A stretch of DNA of 37,369 bases from Candidatus Heimdallarchaeota archaeon (GTDB lineage Archaea > Asgardarchaeota > Heimdallarchaeia > Heimdallarchaeales > Heimdallarchaeaceae), in the NCBI GenBank assembly GCA_021399395.1, contig JAAFKJ010000163.1:1-37369 (forward strand), in the 5' to 3' direction. Numbering within the stretch: position 1 is the first letter of the stretch; each line of letters begins with the position of its first letter. Under the pieces are notes generated by a model. That model ran no database searches. It was given only the letters and a program-made list of their open reading frames with translations, and was not told where the DNA came from. This document shows positions 1-9,700 of the stretch, piece by piece. The translations under genes and the position numbers were made by a program.

Positions 1-474
1 AGTTATTCTGTTAGAAGTGAATCTCGAAATCAAGATTCTAGAGTGATAAGAGCTGTTTTGGAACCTATTTTAATAGACTATGGAGTGGATCTAGTTTTTT
101 CAGGACATGATCATTACTATTATAGAACCACAAGAAACGGCATTGTTCATATTACCACCGGTGGAGCAGGTGCACCTCTTTATACTCCTATTGCAACTGA
201 ATATGCTATTGCAGGAGATAAGTACTTCGCAGAACATCACTATTGTAATGTGTCGGTTACAGACGATAAACTTACAATTACAGTTTTGATGTATGATGAA
301 AATCTAGAATATACTACAGTTGAAGATACAATAGAATTCAATTTAAACGGTATAATAACTACAACTCCTACTCTAACAGAAGTTTCATACCTTTCAGGAT
401 TTCTAATCTTCTTGTTTATCATAACAATCTCTATTCAAAGAAAGAGAAAGGATAAAAAATTGTTTAAAATGTGA
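1..474 (+). CDS. Metallophosphatase C-terminal part (5' truncated by window)
   Basis: The frame is open to the left edge, so this is the end of a longer gene; the GTG at 43 is not a credible start. The visible part holds FSGHDHYYYRT, matching the last metal-binding motif (GHxH) of calcineurin-like or purple-acid-type metallophosphatases, and then ITTGGAGAPLY, a glycine-rich segment that commonly follows it in that family. A C-terminal hydrophobic segment (about 18 residues, SGFLIFLFIITI) followed by basic residues KRKDKK looks like a membrane anchor with a short cytoplasmic tail. The catalytic domain would then be extracellular, probably a surface phosphoesterase. The substrate cannot be read from this fragment. 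Family is fairly sure; exact activity is not. Confidence 0.8.
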   Translation, partial: SYSVRSESRNQDSRVIRAVLEPILIDYGVDLVFSGHDHYYYRTTRNGIVHITTGGAGAPLYTPIATEYAIAGDKYFAEHHYCNVSVTDDKLTITVLMYDENLEYTTVEDTIEFNLNGIITTTPTLTEVSYLSGFLIFLFIITISIQRKRKDKKLFKM

Positions 475-503
475 CAACACTCTAAACAATTTCTCTAATT
501 TTT

Positions 504-671
504 TTAAATGTTATCTTGGATGAATTGAGTTAACTTTGTGAAATAGTCTAATTCCAAATAAGCTTCTACATGTCCTCTTCCATCCACTCTCCAGAGTAAT
601 TTTGTGGTACCTGGTATTTTTGATCCATTTCCGCTTAGTAGCAGTCCGATTTGAATGGTGTTAGAGCTATC
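504..671 (-). pseudogene. Remnant of an unidentified minus-strand gene
   Basis: Read on the minus strand, this segment is open for 55 codons between an upstream in-frame TGA and the terminal TAA at 504-506. It has no ATG, GTG or TTG at its beginning. The peptide is protein-like, with stretches such as GLLLSGNGSKIPGTTKLLW and VDGRGHVEAYLELDYF and ending FIQDNI, rather than the low-complexity lysine/isoleucine strings expected from random AT-rich DNA. I do not recognise the family. It is best read as the preserved 3' end of a gene that lost its 5' part. It fills most of the otherwise gene-free gap between the metallophosphatase and the winged-helix regulator. Chance is an alternative. Confidence 0.35.
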
Positions 672-745
672 TCATTGTCTCAGAAATGTCACAAAAACTT
701 ATCAAATGAATATTAATAAGTAACTCAAATATAATTCAAATGAGT

Positions 746-765
746 AGAATTTCAAGGGAAATTCT
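746..765. promoter_or_regulatory. Inverted repeat upstream of membrane winged-helix gene, copy 1
   Basis: AGAATTTCAAGGGAAATTCT is a perfect 7-bp inverted repeat around a 6-bp spacer (CAAGGG), ending 26 nt before the ATG at 792. The same element, with the following TTTTGAAC, lies before the paralogous gene at 11120-11139. One internal base pair there has changed from A:T to G:C with symmetry kept. It is either an operator (autoregulation by the adjacent regulator is the obvious guess) or a leader RNA hairpin near the ribosome binding site. Confidence 0.55.
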
Positions 766-791
766 TTTGAACGTTTGTGAGATTCATAGAG

Positions 792-1820
792 ATGGTGCAG
801 AGAAGAAACATTACTTTAATTGGTTTGTTGATTTTTACTACTTTCCTATTGCAGAATCCAAATGATCAACTTAGACTCTACGGCCTGAATGATCCAGTAG
901 ATTCTTCCGATAATCTTCTCTCTGACTCAATTATAATGAAATCTCACATAATTCAAATAGATATTCAATCATCTGACAAAGTATTTGTAACTGAAGTCTG
1001 TAATGTTGAGAATCAACTCAATTTCTCCATTTCAACAATGAATCTTTGGATGAATCACTCTTGCAGTAATATTACCGTACAAGATGGTTCAGGGGAATTA
1101 GATTATGATGTTCTAATTCAAACAACTTCCTTTTGTCAATTGACATTCGATTTCAATCAAGCACTAAACACAAATGAGTCAACAGTTTTCTATATCTCCT
1201 ATAATTTGGATTTGATGCCTCTTTACGAAGATGTATCAGAATATTATTATTTTGAGTATTCCTCCACTATAAATTTCTACACTCTCAAGCATTACCTATC
1301 AATTAAACTGCCTGAGAATAGCTATATCCATGAGGAAGCTGGGTTGACATCTGTATATCCTACTAACTATACACAGAGTGTTGCAGGTAAAAGTCTGATA
1401 TTATCATGGACTTTGAATGATCTTATACCTTCCATAAATCCAATCTACATTGTAAGATTTGACCCTCCTTCGCTTGAACAATCTAATCTTCCTGTATGGG
1501 CTTTTATTGTGGGACCAATTGTTGGAATATCCATAGGTGTTGTAAGTACATATTTCCTCATGAGACGTAAAGAAGGAAAATCAATCAAAGATATGGGGGT
1601 ATTATTTTTGAATGAATCTCAAAAAATTCTTCTTGGGATAATAAACGATGTAGGTGGTAAAATTGCTCAAAGTGATTTAGGTAGAAAAGCTGATTTCACA
1701 AGAGCTAAGACATCAAGGAATCTCTTACTTCTTGAAGAACAAGGATTAGTGAGAAAGGAAAAATGGGGGAGAAATGCAATAGTCTATCTCACAAAAGCAG
1801 GGGAGAAAGTGATTGAATGA
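792..1820 (+). CDS. Membrane-spanning winged-helix transcription regulator
   Basis: The predicted protein (342 aa) has an N-terminal hydrophobic segment (about 6-20), a probably extracellular beta-rich domain (about 45-230) with N-glycosylation sequons such as NHS, NIT and NYT, one membrane span (about 235-256, AFIVGPIVGISIGVVSTYFL) ending in basic RRKEGK, and a cytoplasmic MarR/ArsR-like winged helix (about 270-342) with ARAKTSRN-like recognition helix residues (FTRAKTSRN) and the wing region EEQGLVRKEKWGRN. This is the layout of a one-component membrane-bound regulator. A GTG at 777 is an alternative start. However, alignment with the paralog at 11163 puts that GTGA where the paralog has its GGTGA ribosome binding site, so ATG 792 is preferred, giving 342 against 340 aa. 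It sits 90 bp before two beta-helix genes, its likely targets. Ligand unknown. Confidence 0.8.
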   Translation: MVQRRNITLIGLLIFTTFLLQNPNDQLRLYGLNDPVDSSDNLLSDSIIMKSHIIQIDIQSSDKVFVTEVCNVENQLNFSISTMNLWMNHSCSNITVQDGSGELDYDVLIQTTSFCQLTFDFNQALNTNESTVFYISYNLDLMPLYEDVSEYYYFEYSSTINFYTLKHYLSIKLPENSYIHEEAGLTSVYPTNYTQSVAGKSLILSWTLNDLIPSINPIYIVRFDPPSLEQSNLPVWAFIVGPIVGISIGVVSTYFLMRRKEGKSIKDMGVLFLNESQKILLGIINDVGGKIAQSDLGRKADFTRAKTSRNLLLLEEQGLVRKEKWGRNAIVYLTKAGEKVIE

Positions 1821-1910
1821 TATGTACTATAATTGTCAAAAAATTATCTCGAAATTCGCAAAAGAAACATCTCATAAACGAGAAGAACAAATGTAATAAT
1901 AGGTGAAAGT

Positions 1911-4289
1911 ATGAAAACTATCTGGAAATATTTAATTGGCGTTTTTGCAGGGTTGCTAGTTACTACAGCAATAATTGTACCTGTTTTGCTCTTAGAATTT
2001 GGTGAAGTCAATCCACCTTCTCATGATAACCTAGTAGAACACGACCCTATCACTATCTGGGGAAATGATGATTTTCTAGATTACGATTTTGCAGGAACCG
2101 GAACACAAAATGATCCCTATATAATCGAGTTTCTAAACATCACTTCTATCACTTCATATGCAATTTACATCTTTGGAACTAACGCTCATTTTGTAATTCT
2201 AAATTGCTTACTTAGTTCTTCACATTCCGAAGGAACTTCTATTCATCTAGAGAATGTTTTCAAAGGAACTTCAACAGTTTTCAATAACACCATCATCAAT
2301 ACCTTCAGAGGAGTGGTGCTATCTAATACTGATTCTTGTGATGTTAATCAAAATTCATTCGAATTTTGTCGATTTGCTATATCTCTATCTTCATCTGATG
2401 ATTCAGGTATTTTCAATAATACTTTTTACAATAGTAATACCAATTTCCTCTATCATATTGTCAGTTCTAGTTCAATAAGAATGAATCTCACATCAAATAC
2501 TTTTGATGGAGAAACAGGCCTAATCCAATTAGATTATTCTACAGATGCATATTTGATAAGAAACCAAATGAATAATGCTTCATTTTACCTAACATATTGT
2601 CAAAGAAGTTTAATCTCAAACAATACTGGAATCGATTTCAATATCCTTCTGTTATATTCTAGAGATACGAATATTACATTTAACGAAGGGGCGTATTTCT
2701 CCTCATTTCAATCACCATCCTCTAGATTAGAATACAACCAATTTGATGATTATTCCATTAGAGATACAAGTATTTCAGCTTATGATAGTTATATAGTTAA
2801 TTCAAATTTAGCGGGAGATGGGTACTTTGATATGATTGTGAGTGCTAATGCTTTAAATCTCACTGATTCTCTATTAACTGTTGCACAAATTTTACTCATA
2901 AATTGTACAGATATCTGGATATATGATGTTGATTCTTCATTTCAATATATCCAAATAGATCTTATCTATTGTTATAATATAGAGGTTGTAAATGTCAGTA
3001 CTGAGATTTATCTTTATGCTCAAGAATGTAATAATATTTCTGCACGCAATAATGGATTAATGCATATTTACTTCACATTATCTCAAAATCTTTCCATAAT
3101 AAATAATTCTTTTTCTGATACAGATATATATTGCTCACAATCAGATAATTTGGAAGTAACAGGTAATGATTTCATAAATAGTGAAATTTCTTTTATTGAA
3201 ACTGAGAACTCGTATGTTGCAAATAATTACTTCTTCGATGGTCATATTGATTCATTCTTAAACCTGAATATTTCTATTCTCTCAAATCTGTTTGAAGTTT
3301 GTGAATATGGACTTACAGATAGCCATTCAACTGAAATATATATAGAAAATAATATTTTCACTGAAGTTTATGATGTTGGCCCTCGCATATTTTCATCAGA
3401 GAGTTTTTCTTTCAAAAACAATTCAATTTCTGGGGAAAATTGTGGTCTAAACTTCTATGGTGGTGTAGGTTCATATGGGGCTTTAGCTTTATCTAATAAT
3501 ACAGTAAACTCCAAGCCATTGGGTTTTATTGTTGATCAAAATAATCTGACACTAACTAACATGACGTACGGACAATTAATCATATTGAACTGTAACAATA
3601 TTGCGATAGAAGATATAACTATTACAAATACAAGTGTAGGAATTTTCATCTATAAATCAAATTATGTAAATGTAACAAATACTATAGTTGATAATTGTTA
3701 TAATGGCTTTGTCTTAACTCAATCTGAATATTGTATCATATCTGAAATATCCATTTCTGATTGTTCTAACATAGGATTGTATGTTCTTGGAGATTCAACT
3801 CAAGCTCATCTCTCTGGTTCTACATACACCAGAAATGTCGTAGGGGTTTACATCTCTTCCTCAGATTTATGTGTTATCGAAAATAATACTCTCTATAATA
3901 ATGGTGATGGCTTAAGAATTTATTATTCTGATTACGTTATAACCCATAATAATACCTTCATAGGAAATACTAATAGAGGATTGCAGCTTTCAGGAATGAA
4001 TCAAGGATGTAATGTTACTTACAATCTATTTCAAGATAATATTGGATATGCTATTGAAATCTCTACAACTTCAACATCTCATTTCATACATCATAATGCA
4101 TTCATAGGTAATAATCTTGAAGGAACATCTCAAGCTCTAGATCGAGCAGGAGAGAGTATCTGGTACGATGATTTATCCTCTGAGGGGAATTTTTGGGATG
4201 ACTGGTCAGGTAGTGGAAGTTATCAGATAGATTGGCAGACAGTTAGTGTTGTTGATCCTTATCCTCTAGTAAGCAATCCTCTAAGTTAA
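1911..4289 (+). CDS. Surface right-handed parallel beta-helix protein A
   Basis: The product (792 aa) begins with a signal peptide or signal anchor (KYLIGVFAGLLVTTAIIVPV, about 6-28). A NosD-like entry segment follows (HDPITIWGNDDF, GTGTQNDPYIIE), and then many degenerate ~22-residue coils with NN, NNT, SxxN and IxxN ladders typical of right-handed parallel beta-helices (pectate-lyase-like fold). The end carries HHNAFIGNN, GNFWDDWSGSGSYQID and DPYPLVSNPL, a closing motif shared with the other two copies here. N-x-S/T sequons are abundant, fitting glycosylated extracellular exposure. GGTGA lies 4 nt before the ATG. No catalytic motif was recognised, so it may bind glycans, act in adhesion or be an enzyme. 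It follows the membrane regulator and is 15 bp from its tandem paralog. Confidence 0.85.
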   Translation: MKTIWKYLIGVFAGLLVTTAIIVPVLLLEFGEVNPPSHDNLVEHDPITIWGNDDFLDYDFAGTGTQNDPYIIEFLNITSITSYAIYIFGTNAHFVILNCLLSSSHSEGTSIHLENVFKGTSTVFNNTIINTFRGVVLSNTDSCDVNQNSFEFCRFAISLSSSDDSGIFNNTFYNSNTNFLYHIVSSSSIRMNLTSNTFDGETGLIQLDYSTDAYLIRNQMNNASFYLTYCQRSLISNNTGIDFNILLLYSRDTNITFNEGAYFSSFQSPSSRLEYNQFDDYSIRDTSISAYDSYIVNSNLAGDGYFDMIVSANALNLTDSLLTVAQILLINCTDIWIYDVDSSFQYIQIDLIYCYNIEVVNVSTEIYLYAQECNNISARNNGLMHIYFTLSQNLSIINNSFSDTDIYCSQSDNLEVTGNDFINSEISFIETENSYVANNYFFDGHIDSFLNLNISILSNLFEVCEYGLTDSHSTEIYIENNIFTEVYDVGPRIFSSESFSFKNNSISGENCGLNFYGGVGSYGALALSNNTVNSKPLGFIVDQNNLTLTNMTYGQLIILNCNNIAIEDITITNTSVGIFIYKSNYVNVTNTIVDNCYNGFVLTQSEYCIISEISISDCSNIGLYVLGDSTQAHLSGSTYTRNVVGVYISSSDLCVIENNTLYNNGDGLRIYYSDYVITHNNTFIGNTNRGLQLSGMNQGCNVTYNLFQDNIGYAIEISTTSTSHFIHHNAFIGNNLEGTSQALDRAGESIWYDDLSSEGNFWDDWSGSGSYQIDWQTVSVVDPYPLVSNPLS

Positions 4290-4304
4290 AAAAAGTGGAA
4301 AAAC

Positions 4305-6683
4305 ATGAAAATCAACTGGAAGTATCTCATCAGTTTCTTCGTTGGATTAGTGATAATTTCAGCAGTTTTGATACCTGTTTTGTTGTATCAATTTGTGTAT
4401 TTTCAAGGAGATTATACAGGACATGATCCAATTGTAATCGAATGCGATGAAGATTTCCTCAAATATAAATTCAAAGGTACTGGAAGTATAGAAAATCCCT
4501 TTGTAATTGAAGAACTAAACATTACAACAGTAGATAATTATGCGATTCTCATAACCCATACAACACTTCATTTCATAATTCAAAATTGCTTTTTGAAAAC
4601 TATGATTGAAACTTGGCATGCCTACTGCTATCCAGTTGGTTTTTCTATTTCTTTGTCTGAGATAGAAGATTCTACAGTTACAATACGCAATAACACTTTA
4701 TCTGGATATCACTCGGGACTCTCTGTAGAGTATGTGAATGGTTGTAAGATTCTTAACAACAGATTTGAAGAGTGCGATATTTCTGTGAGTTTGGCTCATG
4801 CTGATAACACTCTGATAACTGGAAATACTTTTCAAGATGTTCATAAGTATTATCGAACCTATGTAGATGCTAAAGATGCTAACAATTTAACATTGACACA
4901 AAATCATTTTAGTGGCTCTCGAGGAAACATCGTTTTAAGCGGAAGTAGCGAATCGTTTGTTGGAAGAAATATTATGAACAATGTTTCTTTTTCAGCTTAC
5001 TCTTCTAAATTAACCCTTACAAATAATACAGGGCAAAGTCTTACTGTTGCAATCGTAGGTTCAAATGAATCTATCATAGTTTTCAATGAGGGATCTAATT
5101 TCAGAATTATTGGTTCCCCTCACTCTCGAATCGAATACAACCATTTTGATGATTATTCTATTGAAGATCAGTCTGTAGAGAATTACTTGACTTATATTGT
5201 TAATTCTAATACCTGCTCAGACGGTTTATTTGATTTAATCATAAATAATAATTCAATTGATCTCAGCACGATTCTACCGCTATATTCTCAAGTTATTTAT
5301 GTCAATTGTTCAAATATCTGGCTAAATAATTACTCGGATTCATCAAAGATTGCTAAATTCGATTTCATTTATTGCCTTGATATTGGTATCTTAAACAATG
5401 ATGTTTTGCTTGAACTTGATTTTCAAGAAAGCGAGAACATAACTGCATCTCAGAATTCTATTTCACAACTAAAAATACAGTATTCAGGTGATATGACATT
5501 CTTCAGCAATACATTCTCAGAAACAGAAATTACTTGCGAATATACATATGATCTGGAATTTCTGGAAAATTATTTCTATCAAAATTCATTGTATTTAGAT
5601 GATTGTGTAAATGTTTCAATAACTGAGAACTTAGTATTTAATGGGCTGATTAAAGGGCATGGAAACTCGAATTACTCTGTTCTTTCGAATGATTTTGTTA
5701 TGTGTGAAAAAGGTCTATTTCTGTCAGACTCACTTGATGTTATATTCTCTGATAACAAATTTGATGATATTTATGGTTCAGGTCCTACAATGTTTGAAAA
5801 TGAAAATTTCATCTTTAATAATAATTCAATTAATGGTGTTCAATGTGGTTTCTATTTCGGTGTAAGACCCCATGAGTATTTACCCCAAGTAACTAATAAT
5901 TTCGTAAATTCAAAACCTCTAGGATATTATGTAAATCAAAATAATTTAACAGTGGAGGGACTATCTTTTGGACAATTAATAATAAGCAACTGCAGTTCGA
6001 TTATAGTAAAAGACATCACGATTTCTAATACAAGATCTGGTTTATCTGTTTTCTATTCAGAAAATATATCTATTGAGAACTTATCCGTAAGTTCCTGTGA
6101 TGATGGAATTTGGGTAAGAAGCTCTGAGAATCTTAGAATTTCAGATTCTCAACTATCTAGTTGTTCATCTAGTGGGATCACCATTGGAAGCGTTGATAAT
6201 GTCTCAGTATCTAATAATACTTGTGATCAAAATTGGGTTGGTATGTCACTCTCTTCTGCCGATTTCGTCCTTATTACCAATAATACCTTCATGAGAAATT
6301 ATTACGGACTGAGTATTCACTATAATGATTACGTTCTAGTCCAAAATAATTCCTTTATAGAAAATTCTAACATAGGAATATATCTTGATGGGACTGATGA
6401 CTGCAGTTTTGTTTTTAATTTATTCCTCAACAACACTGGATATGCAATGTATGCTAATCGTTTTTCAGAAGGAAATTCAATTCACCATAATGCGTTTATA
6501 GATAACAATCTAGAAGGTTCTTCCCAAGCTTTCGATTGGGAAGGGTTAAACAACTGGGCTGATTATGGAACTCTGGAAGGTAATTTTTGGAATACGTGGT
6601 CAGGCACAGGAAGTTATCAAATAGATTGGATCACCGAGAACGTGGAAGACCCTTATCCTCTTGTTACAAACCCTCTAGAGTGA
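4305..6683 (+). CDS. Surface right-handed parallel beta-helix protein B
   Basis: This tandem paralog of the preceding gene has exactly the same length (792 aa). It shares the N-terminal hydrophobic segment (KYLISFFVGLVIISAVLIPV), the entry motif (GHDPIVIECDEDFLKYKFKGTG), long runs of asparagine-ladder coils, matching interior blocks (SRIEYNHFDDYSI; NSKPLGYYVNQNNLTV) and the closing EGNFWNTWSGTGSYQID plus DPYPLVTNPL. The 15-bp gap contains GTGGA and AAAAAC before the ATG and no promoter of its own that I can see, so it is probably cotranscribed with the upstream gene. The two genes have diverged throughout while keeping register, as expected for an old duplication maintained by selection. It is exported and probably cell-surface; partner or substrate unknown. 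Confidence 0.85.
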   Translation: MKINWKYLISFFVGLVIISAVLIPVLLYQFVYFQGDYTGHDPIVIECDEDFLKYKFKGTGSIENPFVIEELNITTVDNYAILITHTTLHFIIQNCFLKTMIETWHAYCYPVGFSISLSEIEDSTVTIRNNTLSGYHSGLSVEYVNGCKILNNRFEECDISVSLAHADNTLITGNTFQDVHKYYRTYVDAKDANNLTLTQNHFSGSRGNIVLSGSSESFVGRNIMNNVSFSAYSSKLTLTNNTGQSLTVAIVGSNESIIVFNEGSNFRIIGSPHSRIEYNHFDDYSIEDQSVENYLTYIVNSNTCSDGLFDLIINNNSIDLSTILPLYSQVIYVNCSNIWLNNYSDSSKIAKFDFIYCLDIGILNNDVLLELDFQESENITASQNSISQLKIQYSGDMTFFSNTFSETEITCEYTYDLEFLENYFYQNSLYLDDCVNVSITENLVFNGLIKGHGNSNYSVLSNDFVMCEKGLFLSDSLDVIFSDNKFDDIYGSGPTMFENENFIFNNNSINGVQCGFYFGVRPHEYLPQVTNNFVNSKPLGYYVNQNNLTVEGLSFGQLIISNCSSIIVKDITISNTRSGLSVFYSENISIENLSVSSCDDGIWVRSSENLRISDSQLSSCSSSGITIGSVDNVSVSNNTCDQNWVGMSLSSADFVLITNNTFMRNYYGLSIHYNDYVLVQNNSFIENSNIGIYLDGTDDCSFVFNLFLNNTGYAMYANRFSEGNSIHHNAFIDNNLEGSSQAFDWEGLNNWADYGTLEGNFWNTWSGTGSYQIDWITENVEDPYPLVTNPLE

Positions 6684-6709
6684 TTTTTAAAGACTTTTTC
6701 CATTTTTTC
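6684..6709 (+). terminator. T-tract terminator after beta-helix pair
   Basis: Three short T runs (T5, T5, T6) follow the TGA immediately, without a clear hairpin. Archaeal RNA polymerase stops at such T-rich stretches, and the next gene starts about 80 bp further on with its own AT-rich promoter region. Inferred from composition only. Confidence 0.4.
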
Positions 6710-6786
6710 ATAATTGTTAATGAGGAAGTTTTTTAAATAATTGTTTATTTCTTCAAACACTACATTGTATCTATCAAATCTATAAG

Positions 6787-9700
6787 GTGTTCAATATAAC
6801 TACAGAGTACATAGGGGTAAACATCGGTTCTGTATCCGTTAACTTAGTTTCTCTTGATGAAAAGGGTAAGGCTTCCATCGCCAAACATCCTCATTTAGGG
6901 AAACCTGAAGAAGTTCTAGAAAAAATGATTAAAGAACAAGTTAGTTCAGAAAAGAGATTCTTTGATGTAAGCGGGTCTTTTGGTGAAATTTCAGAAATTG
7001 TTGCAATAGAGAAAGGTATCAGTTCTTATGATGAGAAATTTGATATTGTGGTTTCACTTGGTGGTGAATCCTTTGTATTATATGTTCTTGATGAAAAAGG
7101 ATACATAGTAAACGTTCTTTCACATGATAAGTGTGCAGCTGGAAGTGGAGAATTCTTCATTCAACAGATTGATAGATTGGACGTAACTTTATCTGAAGCA
7201 ATAGATTTAGCTAAAAAAGGGAAGAAAATCGAGCTTGCTTCTCGTTGCTCTGTTCATTGTAAATCTGATGTTACACATAAACTAAATCGTGGTGAAGCAT
7301 CCATTGAGGATATTCTAACATCAGTTCTCGCAAGTATGGTTAGTAAGGTCATGGGGTTAATTACTCAATCTCGAGTTGAACTGAAGAGACTACTACTGAT
7401 AGGTGGGATCTCTCTTAACGATGCATTTGTGAAATTGCTTCGAGAAGAATTAGATGGTGTAGAAGTTGTTATTAAAGACGTTAGTTCTGTTTTCGAAGCT
7501 TATGGTACTGCTTTGATAGTCCAAGAATCACCACTACATGACAATTACAAGTTAATTACAACTAAAACTTTTACACAACTACCTTCTCTAGAACAATTTA
7601 GTGACCAAGTAACAATTATTGAAGCTAAAGAAAACAAAAAGGATTTTGATAAAAACTTATCTCTAATATTAGGAGTAGATGTAGGATCTACAACTACCAA
7701 AGCAATATTACTCGATCCTGTAGATAATGCAGTTGTTGCATCCTATTATGGCCGAACTAGTGGAAATCCTGTCGAAGCAACTAAAAAATGTATTCAAGAA
7801 TTAATTGATCAAGCAGGAAATTGCAAAGTAAATTTAGTAGGTGTTACAGGTTCAGGGAGACAAATAGTTGGTGCTTATCTTGGTACATCAGCTGTTTATA
7901 ATGAAATTTCTGCTCACTCTAAAGGAGCAGTATATTATGATGAAGAAGTCGATACTATTTTCGAAATAGGTGGGCAAGATTCTAAGTACATGTTTCTACA
8001 AAATGGTGTTCCAGTAGACTATGCAATGAATGCTAGCTGTTCAGCTGGAACAGGATCTTTCTTGGAAGAAAGTTCGAAAGGAGATCTTGGAATACATGTT
8101 TTTGATATTTCAGATGTAGCTATGAAAGCAGATAGTCCAGTAAGATTCAAAGCAGATTGTGCTGCATTTATCAACACTGATATTCGTACAGCAGCTCAAG
8201 AAGGATATGAACCCGATAATATAGTAGGCGGGTTAGTTTATTCCATTGCCGATAATTATCTGAATAAAGTTAAAGGACTAAGACCTGTTGGACAAAAAAT
8301 CTTTTTCCAAGGGGGAGTTGCAAAAAACAATGCTGTTGGATATGCCTTCGCTCAGGCAACTGGAAAGAAAATTATTATCCCTCCAAATCCAGAGTTAATT
8401 GGAGCTTTTGGTATCTCGTTGATTGCTAAATCTAAATACGAACAACACGAAATCATAGGCATGTCTGAGCATACCTCTCTTGAATCACTCATCAAAGAAA
8501 AAATGAAACATTCAGGAAGTTTTACTTGCAAAGCATGTAAAAATTATTGTCAAATTGAAAGATATGAAGTGGGTGGTAGAAAATTCCCATTTGGAGGAAG
8601 ATGTTCTAGATATGAACATCAGTGGAGAGGTTCGGATAAAACAGAAGAAAAAGAGGATTTGGTTCTTATCCGAAATGATCTTTTATTCGGTATCAATTCT
8701 GGAACTGAAAAGAAGAAACCTACTCATAATGAAAGAATAGGAATTCCACGAGCACTACTTACTCATTCTCTTTATCCTTTATATTCAACATTTTTTGAAG
8801 AACTAGGCTATGAAATCATCCTTTCAGGGATCGATGATGATAAAGAATTGATGACAAATGCTTCATTTTGTTATCCAGTACAAATTTTACATGGAGCAGT
8901 TTTAGATTTGGTTAAGAACAAAGTAACTACTGTGTTTTTACCTCATGTTCATTCCGGGACAACAGGAAAAGATTGGAGAGATTCAACTTTTTGTCCTCTA
9001 ACTCAAGCTAGTCCTTATTTCATATCACAAGCTTTCAAAGAACTAGAATTTTTGAGTCCTGTTTTAGATTTTAGACAAGGTTACGAAAACAATAATGCTC
9101 TTGTAAAAATGGCTGTAGAAAAGCTTGATATTCCCAAGAATATTGCTAACAAAGCATATCATAAAGCAATAACTGCTCAAAAACAGATCGAAGATAAATT
9201 TTTGGAGAAGGGGAAGGAAACTTTGGACAAACTCAGAGATTCTGGTGAGATAGGGATTTTATTAGTGGGAAGAAGTTACAACGCTTTTCCACCAGAGACG
9301 TCCCAATTAATACCTAAGAAACTAGCTAGTATGGGAGTCACTGTTATTCCTTTTGATTTCCTGGGTAAAGATTCTGCCGAAGACTTTCCTTGGTTCTTTG
9401 CTAACTACGCACAAAAAGCTCTAGAACTAGCTCAGGAATATGATAATCTGTTCATACTTTATATTAACAGTTTTAGCTGTACAATCGATGCTTTTGTTCA
9501 AAATCATATGAGAAATGAGATGAAATCTAAACCTTATCTGATCTTAGAACTAGATGCACATTCAGCTGATGCTGGAATACAAACCAGACTAGAAGCTTTT
9601 CTTGAAATAATCAAGAATTTCCAAGTAACCAAGAAGAAAACAGAAGTTAAACCATTCCAAATAACTAAAGTGAAAAAGAGGAGTGGAAAAATCGTTGTGA

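Noticed and set aside
1911..6683. Internal similarity within and between the beta-helix genes as a DNA repeat array
   Set aside because: The repetition is at protein level (degenerate asparagine-ladder coils) and comes from fold and old gene duplication; there are no regular DNA repeats or spacers, so not CRISPR or a satellite.
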